Made by a program: the position numbers and the translations under genes. The notes beneath the pieces were generated by a model, which did no database searches, had not been told where the DNA came from, and saw only the letters and a list, made by a program, of their open reading frames with translations. From Glycine soja (lineage: Eukaryota > Streptophyta > Magnoliopsida > Fabales > Fabaceae), in the NCBI RefSeq assembly GCF_004193775.1, contig NC_041003.1:44273611-44337610 (forward strand): a stretch of 64,000 nt of DNA, read 5' to 3'. Of this stretch, positions 21,378 to 33,893 are shown piece by piece (the stretch's first letter is position 1; every line of letters begins with the position of its first letter).

Positions 21378-21987
21378 TTTTTTTTTGGCAAACTTGGGGT
21401 TAAAACACCACAAGAGAAGCAACTTTAGTAATAATCACGCGAAAAGCAAATACCAACGACTTCAGCCGAAACAAAGCTAGACAAAAATGAAGTAACCAAT
21501 AAAAAATTCTGCCCTGTCCCTCAATGAAAAACCCAAATTTGGCCAGCACATCAGCAACTTGGTTTGCTTCTCTATAGATATGACACCAAGTGAATTGGCC
21601 ACCTCTGTGAGTAAACTCATTAATATTACCACTTACGGAATTAATTGAAAATCACTAATCATAGTTATTCTTTGACAACCTTATTAATTGAAATGAATGT
21701 ATAAGCCCATGGTTATTCGTTGAGAACCATATCAATTGAAGACCCTAGTATCAAATTAATGTAGGCCAACTTATTATACATGATAAAAGCAGCATATAAA
21801 TTTCTTCCTCCTGAAAAGGCCTTTCCAGCCAACCTGCCATATCAAGAGCAATGATCTCAATATCCCCATGGACACCAATATTCTCCAGCCCCAATATTTT
21901 TATTAAGCTCTTCCTCCATCTCCCGAAAGACATTCTAAGAAATAACTTTGAATTAGCATTCCCATCCTTGGGCCAGTGAAGCTTCAT
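21378..21987 (-). pseudogene. Decayed LINE ORF2 fragments (RT linker and RNase H)
   Basis: Reading the - strand, 21987-21751 gives KLHWPKDGNANSKLFLRM followed by FGRWRKSLIKIL, the pattern upstream of the reverse transcriptase core in plant L1-type LINE ORF2 (normally W-x-K-x-GDxN-S-K-F-H...RRR). Nearer the 3' end, about 21630-21550, it gives WCHIYREANQVADVLAKFG, the C-terminal motif of the LINE RNase H domain. The RT core between them is missing. At about 21378 the - strand ends in a short A-run after GCC, consistent with the LINE poly(A) tail. It is a deleted, inactive copy. Confidence 0.7.
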
Positions 21988-22185
21988 TTTTGTGTGTGTG
22001 TGTGTTTTACTTGTTTCTTCCTAAGCAAAATTTCAAACCAAGTCTCAGTTTCTGCCTTCTAACACTATGGTTCCAATATATCACTCCCACCTTTTCCTGA
22101 GAATACTGATTTCCTCATTAATTTTAAAAAAAAAAGCATATTAAGCCACATGTTGACTAAACCATTCCTCTTCTTAAAATGGTAA

Positions 22186-22241
22186 ACAAGGTACATGTTC
22201 TCAAACCTAAACAAGGTACATGTTCTCAAACCTAAACAAGG
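22186..22241. repeat. 25-bp tandem repeat
   Basis: Two perfect copies of ACAAGGTACATGTTCTCAAA plus CCTAA, starting at 22186 and 22211, with the start of a third at 22236. Confidence 0.9.
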
Positions 22242-24191
22242 TGGGACCATATTTCATCTTACTAGACTCCAAAACAATGAGAAAATTATAAGAAAGTAGA
22301 CAAGTCAAACTCTTGCACATGATGAGCAAAAACATATATCAGATAACATTATATACATGGTCTTCTTGCTAAATAATGTTGATACATAACCACCATCTAG
22401 TTCTCATTTAATGGTTATTTTGTCGTGGCTCATCAAGTTTAATAACGTGACTCCAACCTCATGCCAGGGAGATTTGGGTTGATTTAACCAACACCATTTA
22501 CCAGAAAATTCTTTTATTTTTTTTATTTTATAACTCAACAATTTACCAGAGGTTTTTGAATGAGACTATATAGGGAAGTTGTCATCGTTAAAATAATGTT
22601 TATCACTTAGAGATATTTACTTTATCATATCATAATCACAGATGAGATGTAATCCTTCTTAAGTGAGAGATACTGAATTCGAATTAAGAAAAATAAGTAC
22701 ATCAACTTCTGATGCCACTCATCATTCCGCATAAATCACATAGATATCACTCTAAGCATGAAATTGACCTTGGGTGGAGGAGTCTTTTAACTCCTTTTTC
22801 TTGAAAATCATACTTGGCTCTCTCATTCTTTCTCCTACATAACAATCACTGTCTAATACACATTGCCATAAAATCAGCAAGTTTATGATTCTAGGTAAAA
22901 AAAATATAGAGTTGACTCACAAATTCATTTCTCAGTAGAATTGAGTAAATGCGGTTAAGCTCTTTCACACACAGAATTTTGAGCCACATCTGAGTTAATT
23001 AGCCGGTTCTTTTAATACATATCTTATACCTAATTGTCCAAAACAACCATGCTTTGGTTGTCCCCTTCAAAGTACTGTTCTACAACTGAAAACACAAAAT
23101 GCAGATGAAACACCCACACTGTTTCTGCTCATAGCTGCAGCAAGTTCTTGACCCAGCAAGTTCTTGACTCAACAAAGCAGCACATTTGTATCCAGCAATT
23201 CAACATACAACCAATTTTTCTGTAAACCCAGCAATGCTAGCAATCTAGAATTCTAGATAGTGACTCTTGAACCCAGGCACTCAACCACAAATTCAAATCA
23301 TTTTCTGCAAATCTGTTATGTTATAAGTGTTATATGCAAATCATTTTGTCTCTGGTTAAATTATTTGCATGGTGATTCTGTTTCATTGATTGTCTTCATA
23401 TTTGTATGTTCTAAAATGTTGGGGACTTGGATTTTTGTTTTCAAGTTTAGTTCATCAAATGCATTGTATATGATATAGTTGTAGTATAACCATGTTATGT
23501 AATACATTATGTACAGAATTCAGTAGCTTGAGTAATATTTCCCACCATTAGGATTTTTAGAAATTAATTTGCATCTACAGACAATCCACCAATATAATAG
23601 ACCTCAAGTTTGACAACCTTGGCCTAAATGCTGCAAAGAAAACAGAACCACGGGGAAGGGGGGGACTCAAATTCTTCGCAAGTATGACTTAGACACATCC
23701 TTAGAAAATCCATGAATAAAACTTCAGAAAAGAAAAAGGAAAAATACTACAAAAAAGCTAGGAAAATAAGCCCATTCCATAAAAATGGCATAGGAAGATA
23801 CTTGCTGCTTAAAAAATACATTTGTGCTGTATACAATATCCAAATACATCAGACTCTTAAGATAAGAGCACAAAGACAGAGCATCTTGTTTGTTTTGTTT
23901 TTTCTTTTAATACTTTCTACTTCTGAAAATTTTATAGTGTTTAGAGAAAAAAAAAATTTAAAATTAAACATTCCTGAAGCTAGCTAGATAATAACAAAAG
24001 TACGAAACATAACTTATTCAGAAAAAGGGTAATAATCAATTGTTGCTTCTTTAAACCAGTTACTTCACTGAAAATAAAGTCAAATGACTGATACATGATA
24101 TTCGATATTATGCCTAGAATAGAAAAATGAAAGAAAAAGGGATTAGAAATTTAGAATTACATTGAGACGTGCATGAAAACTTGCTGTAATA
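22242..24191. other. Intergenic DNA 3' of BLOS1
   Basis: It should hold the BLOS1 3' UTR at its right end. No other gene supported; the frames at 23260-23478 and 23712-23987 lack any family feature. A short duplication (CAGCAAGTTCTTGAC, twice) lies at about 23140-23175. Confidence 0.45.
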
Positions 24192-26233
24192 TCACTCTTG
24201 GTGAATATTCTGTATAGCTGTGGTGATACTTTTACAATCATATTCCATGATCTTCATCCAGTTCTCAAAGTCTCCAATTTCCTAGGAGTTCAGATAAAAG
24301 TTTATAATAAGTTAACCACATTTTATAAAAGCAAAGAATTTAATAAAAAGTTAAGTACATATCACCCTACAGATAGATGGCTTGTCTCTAACAATTACCA
24401 TTGCACTCCAAAGAGAATATACAATATATAGTATACATTATCATAATATATGCCAAATTTAATAATAAAGTAGATATTAATCCTCTTCTCTAATTCCATC
24501 TTTATAATTGACCATATGATTGTGCACAATGATTCTCTTAAAATAAAGGGCACTAAGTACTAAACAGTTTATTCAATGGTTACTCTACAACCTGATGGAT
24601 GCCTATTTCCAGAATTAAACTCCAGCATTAACCTTAAAATTACAACTATTTTAATTACAGGGGTATCCCCAACCATAGAACCAAACTTCTAAAGCTTTTC
24701 ATAAGCCAAAAGAGGAACTAAAGGGCAGTGCCATCAATCTAAAGCACAATGAACATCAGGCAAGAAACATCACAGTCTAGGTTTACTAAAATTTAATTAT
24801 CAGCCAAATTACAAACCCAACAACAAGGTTTAAAATAACAGTCCGTAACCACAATTTCAGCCAAAATTCCAAGCTTTTTGAAGTCTTCACAATCACACTT
24901 GTGGCCCATTAGCCATAGTTGTATGCAATTTTTCACAATATCAAGAATTGTGACAAAATTACAACCACACTTGTAATTTAAAACCTTGCCCAATGAATTC
25001 AAGAGAAGCAATGTCAATCACACCCTTTAACTCGTACCATGATTTGCGATCAGACAACAACAACCACGACGACCACAGCAACCATTTACAAATAAAATTC
25101 TCTGTCTTGCAAACTGACTTCAGCCATAATGAACAGGGGAAACTGCTCACTTAGATAGCCCTACCCTAGTGTATGCAGTATGCACTCTAATAGAGTATGT
25201 GTTAGCCTTGTTATTGTTAGTGTTAGTCATGGCATTATTATCACAGCTGTAGCCCATGTGGCAAAGTTAGTTACTGTCACACTATGTATAAATACCAATA
25301 ATGTAACAGAATTGAATTATGAAAATCATTTCTACCAGAATCAAATATGAGTTTCCTCTCAATTCTCTGTTCTATTACACTCAAGCAGGGTAGACAGCAT
25401 GTGCCACCAAACACACCACCCCAGGTTAAGGGTTCATCAGTGTATGGAGTTATGCCCATTTGCTATCCTAGTTTTAAACAGAACAGAACCATCCTTAACA
25501 CCACAATAGTGACACACCAACAATCGTAACCAAGGTTGTTGCTTTCTTACATGTCCCTTCTAATCCATACAAATTACCCAGACTCATGCCCAATGCACAA
25601 CACAACAATAAAAAATACATTACAATAAAAAAAACAATGAAGTAAGAAAAATTATAAAGTATGCATCTCAGAATATTGTAAATGCAGCATATTGATCGAA
25701 ATAAAAAAACGATGAATGATAAAAGTGAATAGCAATACACCTTGAGAGCAGTGTTGAGGGCATGAGTGGCAGCGAGCCATTGATCAGTTTGCTTCATGAA
25801 CCTCGTGATGGTGGTAGCCAGAGTTCGAATTTCGAGCTCAATTCGCTTCTGGTTGATGAAGGAATCTTGGACCCCACCATTCACCGCTTCAACCAACAAA
25901 TCAGAAACGTGCTCGGCTTTCCTTATTGCGTCCTTCTTGGCTTTGTCTGCATAATACCCAAATGAAGAAAGTTGGTGTTAACAAAACAAAATTTGATTTT
26001 GAAGGAAGGTGGAGAAGGGAAGAAAGGAAAGGTTGCAGCTTTGATCTGCTAACAAAAACTAACAAACTAACAATTAACATTGATAAAAAAAAAAAGTTGG
26101 AGAAGGGGGAAAAGAGACCTGTGTGGTGGGCAAGGACAAGAGATTTGTGGTGGTGAAGGTCAATCAAATGTTCTAGGGAAGCTTCTAGCCCTTTTGGCTC
26201 TGTCTCCATTGCCACGGACCCTTTTTCATTCAT
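24192..26233 (-). CDS. BLOS1: BLOC-1 subunit 1 (BLOS1/GCN5L1 family)
   Basis: Small helical subunit of the BLOC-1 complex. In Arabidopsis BLOS1 acts in endosome-to-vacuole trafficking, including turnover of PIN auxin carriers. Coding exons complement(26119-26233, 25741-25946, 24192-24281), 411 nt, 136 aa. Exon 1 encodes GLEASLEHLIDLHHH and ends with the first base of a split Asp codon. Exon 2 gives DKAKKDAIRKAEHVSDLLVE, VNGGVQDSFINQKRIE and RFMKQTDQWLAATHALN, the family core. Exon 3, only 90 nt, gives EIGDFENWMKIMEYDCKSI and ends NIHQE plus TGA. All splice sites are GT-AG and the phases (1, 0) fit. A second in-frame ATG eight codons downstream (Met9) has a better context (GGCAATGG) and could be the real start. 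Intron 2 is about 1.46 kb and contains an LTR-like stretch. No breaks seen. Confidence 0.93.
25190..25400 (+). mobile_element. LTR-like sequence inside BLOS1 intron 2
   Basis: The stretch has the architecture of a small plant LTR: a TGTTAG-rich start (about 25198), then TATGTATAAATACC as a TATA box (25282-25295), AATGTAACAGAATTGAATTA, and TTTCTACCAGAATC followed by TCTCAATTCTCTGTTCTATT. It lies on the strand opposite to BLOS1. I see no target duplication and no internal retroelement genes, so it would be a solo or decayed LTR. Inference from layout. Confidence 0.35.
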
Positions 26234-26344
26234 TCAATTCTAACTTCACTTTTTAAAGTTGAGGAGCCCCTTCTTCTGGTTCGCTGAAACAACTTACCCT
26301 GCAAATTTGACGATGAAATAGTAAGTGTATGTTGTTTGGGCATT

Positions 26345-26480
26345 TTCTTTTGGCTTAAATATCACTTTCATCACTGAAATTTGGGTTAAGTTTACCTTTG
26401 ATCCCTCAAATTTAAAAGTGGTTAAACTTTTGTTTCTGTAATTTGAAAATAACTCATTTTTGGTCCTTATCATATGTACC
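26345..26480. repeat. Dispersed legume repeat (GGCTTAAAT type)
   Basis: GGCTTAAATATCACTTTCAT followed by repeated short lines ending in GATCCCTCAAATTTAAAAG and TTTTTGGTCCTTAT resembles a very common legume interspersed repeat. It sits in the region upstream of BLOS1. Limits are approximate. Confidence 0.4.
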
Positions 26481-27166
26481 TATGAAACTAACTCTTCATA
26501 TTTATTCAGTGGTGGGTATAGAACAACACATTTTTCATGATTGAGATTGTGTGTGGTTTTTTTAAAACTAGAGATTATCAATTGGAAACTGTAAAACCAG
26601 ATTTGACAAACCACAGCTTAAATAATTCAAGGAACCAAGACAAAGGGTAATAGTATGGTTGATTCAACTTATACGACTTCCTACTTCTTCAGTTTGGAAA
26701 CAATGTAATCTAGACCGAAACAATATTTTGGCAGCTGAATTCAGTTGTGAGCAAGGCTGTTAAAGCTATAAATTTAGCTAAAATTGAAGCACTTGGGTGT
26801 CTATATGAATGCATAAAATCAAGAATTATAATAAATGTTATTAAATCATTTCTCACCTAATTACCAGTTGTACGTAGGAAACAGAATAATAAGAGAGTTT
26901 CGGCATTTGATAACATAACTGAGTGAATGGTTCGAGTCAAAACCTGAGATTATTCAACCAAATCGAAAACGGTCTCAATTGAAAAAATCCGTCAGAAACA
27001 AGGGATCAGATTGGTTGGGGAAACCTTGATTTGATTGCTCATGGAAAGTTTGATTTGGGGAAGAATGGTGTTAAAAGGGAGTTGTATTTAGTAAATAAAG
27101 AAATGTGAATAGCAAATTTTTTACTTTTTTATTTGGGCTACATAGCTCCATCCAAGGGTACCAGTT

Positions 27167-27725
27167 GAGTGTTGTTAGGTGCACCCAGCATTCTAAAAAA
27201 ATGACAAAATTGTTCTTACTTGGTTTTTCTCTTACGGATCAAGTTGATCCGGAAATCTCTTTCGGATCAACTTGACCCGTAAGAGACTTCCGGATCAACT
27301 TGATCCGTAACTTCCGGATCAACTTGATCCGTAAGAGGAAAAATAAAAATTTTGTTAATTATACAAGATATTTAAAGATATTTATTTTGCTAATCAATCA
27401 ATCATAATCATAATTCATGCTAATCAATCATAATCATAATTCATGCTAATCAATCAATCATGCTAATCAATCATAATTCCCTAAAAGAGGATATATCTAT
27501 ATATAATCATAATTTAGGGAATTATGATTGATTAGCATGATTGATTAATTAGCATGAATTATGATTATGATTGATTGATTAGAAAAATAAATATTTTTAA
27601 ATATATTGTATAATTAACAAAAAAATTATTTTTTCTCTTACGGATCAAGTTGATCCATAAAAGAAAAACCAAGCAAGGACAATTTTGTCATTTTTTTAGA
27701 ATACTGGGTGCACCTAGCAACACTC
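27167..27725. mobile_element. Foldback MULE-type MITE with 9-bp target duplication
   Basis: A 559-bp palindromic element. The left end GAGTGTTGTTAGGTGCACCC is matched inverted by the right end, which on the - strand reads GAGTGTTGCTAGGTGCACCC. The match continues on both sides through TCTAAAAAAATGACAAAATT and CTTGGTTTTTCT into CGGATCAAGTTGATCCG. The left arm carries about four copies of this palindromic unit, the right arm one. Inner arms are complementary runs of GCTAATCAATCAATCATAAT around 27400-27580. Flanks GTACCAGTT (27158-27166) and GGACCAGCT (27726-27734) match at 7 of 9 positions, the target-duplication size of Mutator-like elements. There is no coding capacity, so it would be non-autonomous. 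It lies about 0.93 kb upstream of the BLOS1 ATG. Confidence 0.82.
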
Positions 27726-27734
27726 GGACCAGCT

Positions 27735-28239
27735 TCGGAGCTCACGTTGGGTGTGTGGTGTTAGAAAAACGGGCCAAAGGCCCAAATTGAAAGAACAACA
27801 TAGACCTCGATTTTCATTATCCTTTTTGTTTTTGGTACATCTTATCAACGAATTTAATTATTTAAATATGTCAATATATGTCTCATATAAACGGAAGTTA
27901 ATTATCAACATAAATCGTGTTGACTTAAAAGACGATCAGAAATTAAGTAAAATCGTGTTTTATAAAATGCAAAGAATGAAACTAGCAGATTTTTTTGCTT
28001 TGTCACCGTGAGAGAACTAACTTTTATTCAAATTCAGTAAATCTCTATCCACGTATAAGGGGCTTAGAGTTTAAAGAATTGCATTGCATCCATTAGGGTG
28101 TTCATAACCTATCTTATTCCACTAACTTGTTCCAAAGGAACTTTTGATTAATTGGTTCAAATTTAAGAAATTAGACTCCATACATTTCAAGGACAAGTTC
28201 GGATTATATTCATCCCAATTCCTACAACTTCCTAATGTG

Positions 28240-28321
<82 letters not shown>

Positions 28322-30800
28322 TTTAAAAAGTACATTTTTTAAACAATTATGTTTAATAATACAACTTCTTTACTTAATAAATAATATTTTATTTAAAGGG
28401 ATACTATATTTATATGGATATCGTATATCTTAAAATATATATTGTAAAATATATCTTAATCTAACTTCATTTTTTCTTTAATTTTATATTTTAGTTATAT
28501 ATAACGTTGAGGATCGTTGATTCATTCTTATCTCAAATATTATCAAGTCGGACTGATCAAGTTTCCAAAAATAATCCTAAACAAAATTTATGGCCGAGTA
28601 GAAAGATAAATTAACTCGTTTTAATTTGTCTCATGAGCATACATCCCCGCTTTCCAAGAGTTATTGATCTATCCACGTATTAATCAAATATATAAAAAAA
28701 ATCCAATAAGATAACCTTAGCTTAATAGGATTGTTACCTGCTAAACTAACAAGTATTCCTTCCACCTTCGAAGTTCAAACATGAATGTCCTAGGTCTTCA
28801 TTTTGAATTCATATATATCCTAACCTAGGTCTAAAACTGTAGCTCGGTCTTGATTTTTCAGCAGCCTTGGCTCAAAACATCTATGTAATTTTAATACAAG
28901 ATAGAGTTGGTACTTTGGTAGAGTGGAATTCGTCAACCTTGTGTACCTGCTTATTGGAATTGTTCAGAAAATTTGTTCAAATCAATTTTTAATTAATATT
29001 ATAGTGAAGAATATCGTGTACACACCAATTATTGAGATATAGACATTCTATTTGTTTTTTCTTTCTTTTTCCAACAAATTGAGAAAAATGAAAATGACTT
29101 ATTTTTTTGTCCCTGAAAGAAACTAACGAAAATGAGTTATTAGAATAGCACATATCACTAACACAACTCATTAACTAATTTGTCATGTTGCTATTTGAAT
29201 AAAGTGCATAAACAAATACTAATGTCTTAAGTTTTCAAAATCCGAAAGGGACTTGTATAACGAAGTGATAGCAACCAATTGCTTCTCTTCCACACCCTTC
29301 TCACTTTTCGTGAGCTTGAATGGAAGAATATGCAACCCTCTGGCATGCGACGATTGAATATGACGAATTTTAAAAGCTTAGACTTTAAGAGCAAGATAAG
29401 AATTAGTTATACCTATGTGTAATCATTATTATTACACATTATTTTAGTCATGCATTTTATTCTACTTGCTTGCAAATTAGTATCCCCAATGTCGATGCAA
29501 AATTTCATTTTCTATTATTTTTCTCACATTCAAACTACTAAAGTGTTATTTGTTAAAACGTCAACTCTGTCAAACATTCGTCGCAGCAGACAAAACAATA
29601 AAATCAATCATTGCTTTATGGAATTATATATAATTAAGTTAATTAATTCCACGTTCGAAGTATGTTACTTTTGCTTTATTGATTGAAGTTCAAGTTTGAG
29701 GGGCATTTATCAACAAAAGCAAATGTTGGTATGTGATTGGAGCAGCCTCTATTGGTAAAGAAGTTAATTATCGTCCTTGAATGAAAATGTGTTGCTCACC
29801 CTTTTCAAATCCTTTACGTTCCTTACACATGGGTATAACTAATATTCTTATGATCTTATCATCATCGGTAGTTCTTTTTTCCTTTATATTTTATTTACTT
29901 GCCTCTTAATTTTATTCCTTTTCTTCACCCACGTACGTTAACGGCACAATTGTTTTGTTTTTTGTGTGCATGTTCCTTGCGATTTTCAATTCGCTCTAGG
30001 CAAATGCAATGCAAGTATGCAACAATCATTTGTCTTTTGCAAATTGCAAGCCTACCACGCCATTATTGGTAGGTGACATTAACGTACTATTTGACTTCAA
30101 CTTCACTAACTTGTTCTTTTCATATCCCATGTGAGTTTTAGCGTTATTATATTCTTAAACAAGTACTAGGTCGTAACTTTGGCAGCCATAGCTTTCTTTA
30201 TTTTTCCTTAATTTCATGTTTTGTTCTGTTTAGCACAGTGGCATCCACAGGAAATTCAAAGAGACTAATCAACAATGTGATTAAACATATTGCTTTGCAG
30301 TTTACACCTGTCAATATTGATGATTATAATAAGTAATTAATTTTAATTATTAAATCTAAAAAAAATAATGAGTGAAAAATAACTCTAAAATACTCACTAT
30401 AATTAATGATCAGTATAATTTATTTACAATATAAATTTTAGTATAATTAATGATTAATATTTTATAAATTGTAAAAATAAACATTATATTGATGATTAAC
30501 TATTAATATCTACCAATTTGTTTTCAACTCCAATAAGAAAACACAATTTATTTATTTTTAAAATTAAATTTATCCAAAGTGAAGCTAGAGAGAACAAGTC
30601 CATGTTCAGATTAGGTAGTTCCCTGAGAGCAATGCTCTAAAGTGTTGTTAGTAGGAGAACTAAATGTATTGAAGTCTAGTGGCTGAAGTGGTGATACTTA
30701 CAAAAATTTCAATGTTCCAATTAGTAAGAGTTTGAGGTAGTAGTAATATATAGATTAAAGTGCATAAGGCCAGGGTAATTAAGTAGCATCTATCAACACT
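27735..30800. other. Intergenic DNA with a long (AT)n tract
   Basis: No gene supported. Contains about 77 bp of AT dinucleotide at 28241-28317. The frames at 27751-28011, 28144-28326 (the AT tract itself) and 29450-29686 show no family features. Confidence 0.5.
28241..28317. repeat. (AT)n microsatellite
   Basis: About 77 bp of essentially pure AT dinucleotide, the longest in the window. Confidence 0.95.
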
Positions 30801-30807
30801 TAGAAGT

Positions 30808-31645
30808 ATATATAGGTTGAGGGGAGCATGATTTTGAGATAAATTCCTACTTGGATCATGTAAGTCCCCTAGGCATAAGTTAGACTTTAATGGAAGAATT
30901 AGAGAACCTTTGGATATTGTAACCTTTAGGCAAGACCAACGACCATGGAGTGTGTCAGGTCTTTTTTAGATATATAACACGTGGATACTTCTTAGACTTC
31001 ATATTAATTACTCGGTATACTGATGCTTTGATTTTATGTGTAAGGCAATCTCGGAGATATCATAATTTTCTTAAACTGGATCTAATGTGCATCTCAGTCA
31101 AGTAAGTGTTAAGAATTAATGATTTTTTAGGAAAACTTATTTTAATTGAGTTTGAGAATAAATTTGAGATGAATACTTAGAATAAGTAGCATTAATACTC
31201 GGTAATACTGAAAATTTCTAAAAGGAGAGAGATACATTCATTTTCTTTTTATGAGTATCTTTCTCATATTGAAAGTTTTTAGTACTGAAGAGGATACACA
31301 CTCTCAATCAATACTCAAAAGTATAGGCTGGGGATATAACAAGTTTGAGATGAATACCGACTTGGATTAGGTAATTTCCCTAAGCATAAGTTAGGTTTAA
31401 CAAAGGAACCATAGAACCTTTGGATGTTGTAACTTTTGGCCGGACTAATAGTCATGAAGTGTGTTAGGTCTTTTTTGACTGATGACATGAGACACTTCTT
31501 AGACTTCATATTTATTTAGGAGGTGTTTTGATCTTATATGTGTAAGGGGGTTTTGGAGTCATCGTAATGCTCTTAGATGTGATCTGAGGTGCATCCTAAA
31601 CAATTAGATACTAAGATTTATTTCTGGGATAAACTTATTTCAATT
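30808..31645. repeat. Pair of diverged ~330-bp direct repeats
   Basis: Copy A (about 30808-31145) and copy B (about 31318-31645) share ordered blocks: GACTTGGATTAGGTAA/ACTTGGATCATGTAA, CATAAGTTAG, AGAACCTTTGGAT(A/G)TTGTAAC, GT(G/C)AGGTCTTTTTT-like, CTTCTTAGACTTCATATT and AATT..TTTTGGATAAACTTATTT-like. They are about 500 bp apart start to start, with roughly 170 bp between. Origin unknown; they might be old LTRs or a segmental tandem duplication. Confidence 0.6.
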
Positions 31646-33893
31646 CTTTTTTGGACATTAATTTTGTTTACAAACATTTTCAGATATTTTCTTTATATAA
31701 ATATTAAGACTAATATCAAATTAAGTTTGTGTTAAGCACGATATATAATCAATGAGAATAATAATTAATATAATTTTAGCTAGCTAGTTGCTCAGTTCTT
31801 ACATATAAGAACCAATTTAAGAAATTACATGTGCGAAGACATGCATGTACTATTATATACAAATTAAATTAAATTGTCTCTAGCTAAATATTAGAAAAAT
31901 AGAGACCGTTATCTCTTAAAGTCAAGACTTGCTATCATATTCGTATTGCATTATTTTACTGAAATTGCATGCCTAAATTCTTATTAAACACGAACAATAA
32001 ATATGATTAGGATAGTTAACAAATGTTATTAAAGTAGGAAAAATGCCAATATAAACAAGGCAACAACTTCACGGTACAGGTTTTTGGGAACATAAAAACT
32101 GTAGAATATATATAATCTTGTTTTTTTAAATTGTATCCACTTTTATTTTAATATAAAAGAGGTTGAAAAAACCCTTAAAAAGTATTATAATCGTTCAGAT
32201 ATCGACTCAAATTAATATTAATTATAGATTTTGGGAGAACTTTTCTCACTCGACATTCTCTCACGCAACAGAAAAAGAGAAAAAGAAGAGAGAATTGAGA
32301 AACCGTCATGAAAAATCCGCGCTACATTTATTAGTTACTACATCCGTAAATTAATCAGTAAATATAACTAACTAAATCTGAATAACACTAATTAATTTAC
32401 TTTAAAACGTATGCTACGCAAAATTAAGAATCACCTTATTTCTACTGATAAAAAAAAAAAAATCACCTTACTGTGTCTATGATTCTACAAGCCATTAGTG
32501 TATTGTTTATTGAGTTTTGTACTCCAATCTAATATATATTTTTCTTGATAAAAGAAGAAGAAGAAGAAAAAAAAAGCACTTCAACTTTTGGACCCGGCTG
32601 GATGCTGTTTTAATTAGACGACATCCAATCAGGAATCAGATAATGTTTTGTACTTTTTTGCTCTCTTGTCAAATGAATGAGGAGGACTATCATTGAGCAA
32701 TGGCTTGAATTTTGTTAATTAGTGATATTTTATTCAGTTAAAAGTAATTTGATAATGTAATTTATTTTAATAATATATCCTTTGAATAGAGTTGGAGCCT
32801 CTACATATTATGATTTAATTAGTTAACTTCGTGATTTTTGTTAATAGTTATTATACATGATAAACCTAATGGCACCTTATATTTATATCTAAGGGGAAAA
32901 ATATTGATTTTTTTAAAACTTATAATGCGTAACTTTGTAATAAATTGTGTCTCTTTTCTTACTTAAAATTGTATTAGAAGATGAAAAAAGTACCCTTAAG
33001 CATTTGCTAAGAAATAAAAAAGTAAAGCTTTTTTTTATCAGAAAGTGTAATGTGCATTGCACCATGACTTCTAAGTTCTAATACAATTTTAACTTTAAAA
33101 CTTTTTATTTATTGATTTTTTTACACATTAATTCATTGATTAGTATTTTAGGGCATTAGTTAGCAGAATCCAAAAAGAAACATGTGGGAAATTAAACATG
33201 CATCTACAATTTTTATCTCGCAATTTTGACCTAAGTTTATTGGATGTAATTAACAAACTATAATGTCTCTTTCTTTTCTGGTCTAATTTCTTCATGACCT
33301 AACGTTTTATTCCAATTGTGCACTCTTAAAAAGATTGATCATGTAGTATTTCTTTACAAGGCAATGGAGATTAGACAGGTGTTACTGTGTATTGTTTAGG
33401 GAGAAAAACAAGAGAACATGATTATTAACATATCAGACAGTAGTAGAATTAATGAAGAAAATCTTAAAATAAAACGAATAATAAAAATTGAATACACATG
33501 CCGACAAAGGGCGAAGACAAGTAAAGAAATAGAGACGCCAACAAACACTCAAATAGACATGATTGGGCAAAAAAAATGTTGTATGTCACGTAAATAAAAA
33601 AAAAGAAGAATAAAAATTCTTGTCTGCTAAGGGTGCGTATAATATATTAGAAAACACAGAACAAGAGTTTCTTTATTTTGTTTTTGTCTTCCCAGACTAG
33701 CACGCGTTGCCACATGCTCTGCGATAATTAATTAACTCTCAGACTCTAATTTGATTTTAAAGATCATTTTATTTTAAGAATTTTTCTAGTATTTTCTCAA
33801 AAAAAATGTTCGTGGCAACTTCATGTTTTTTATCTAAGTTTTTGGATCATAGGCTTGTCAAATTTCTGAACACTGTCAAATTAATAAATAGTT
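31646..33893. other. AT-rich intergenic DNA, no feature seen
   Basis: No gene or element supported; the 63-residue frame at 32163-32354 is chance-like. Confidence 0.45.

Noticed and set aside
25495..25899. 134-residue - strand frame as a separate membrane protein
   Set aside because: Its first half is BLOS1 exon 2; the hydrophobic tail is intron read-through.
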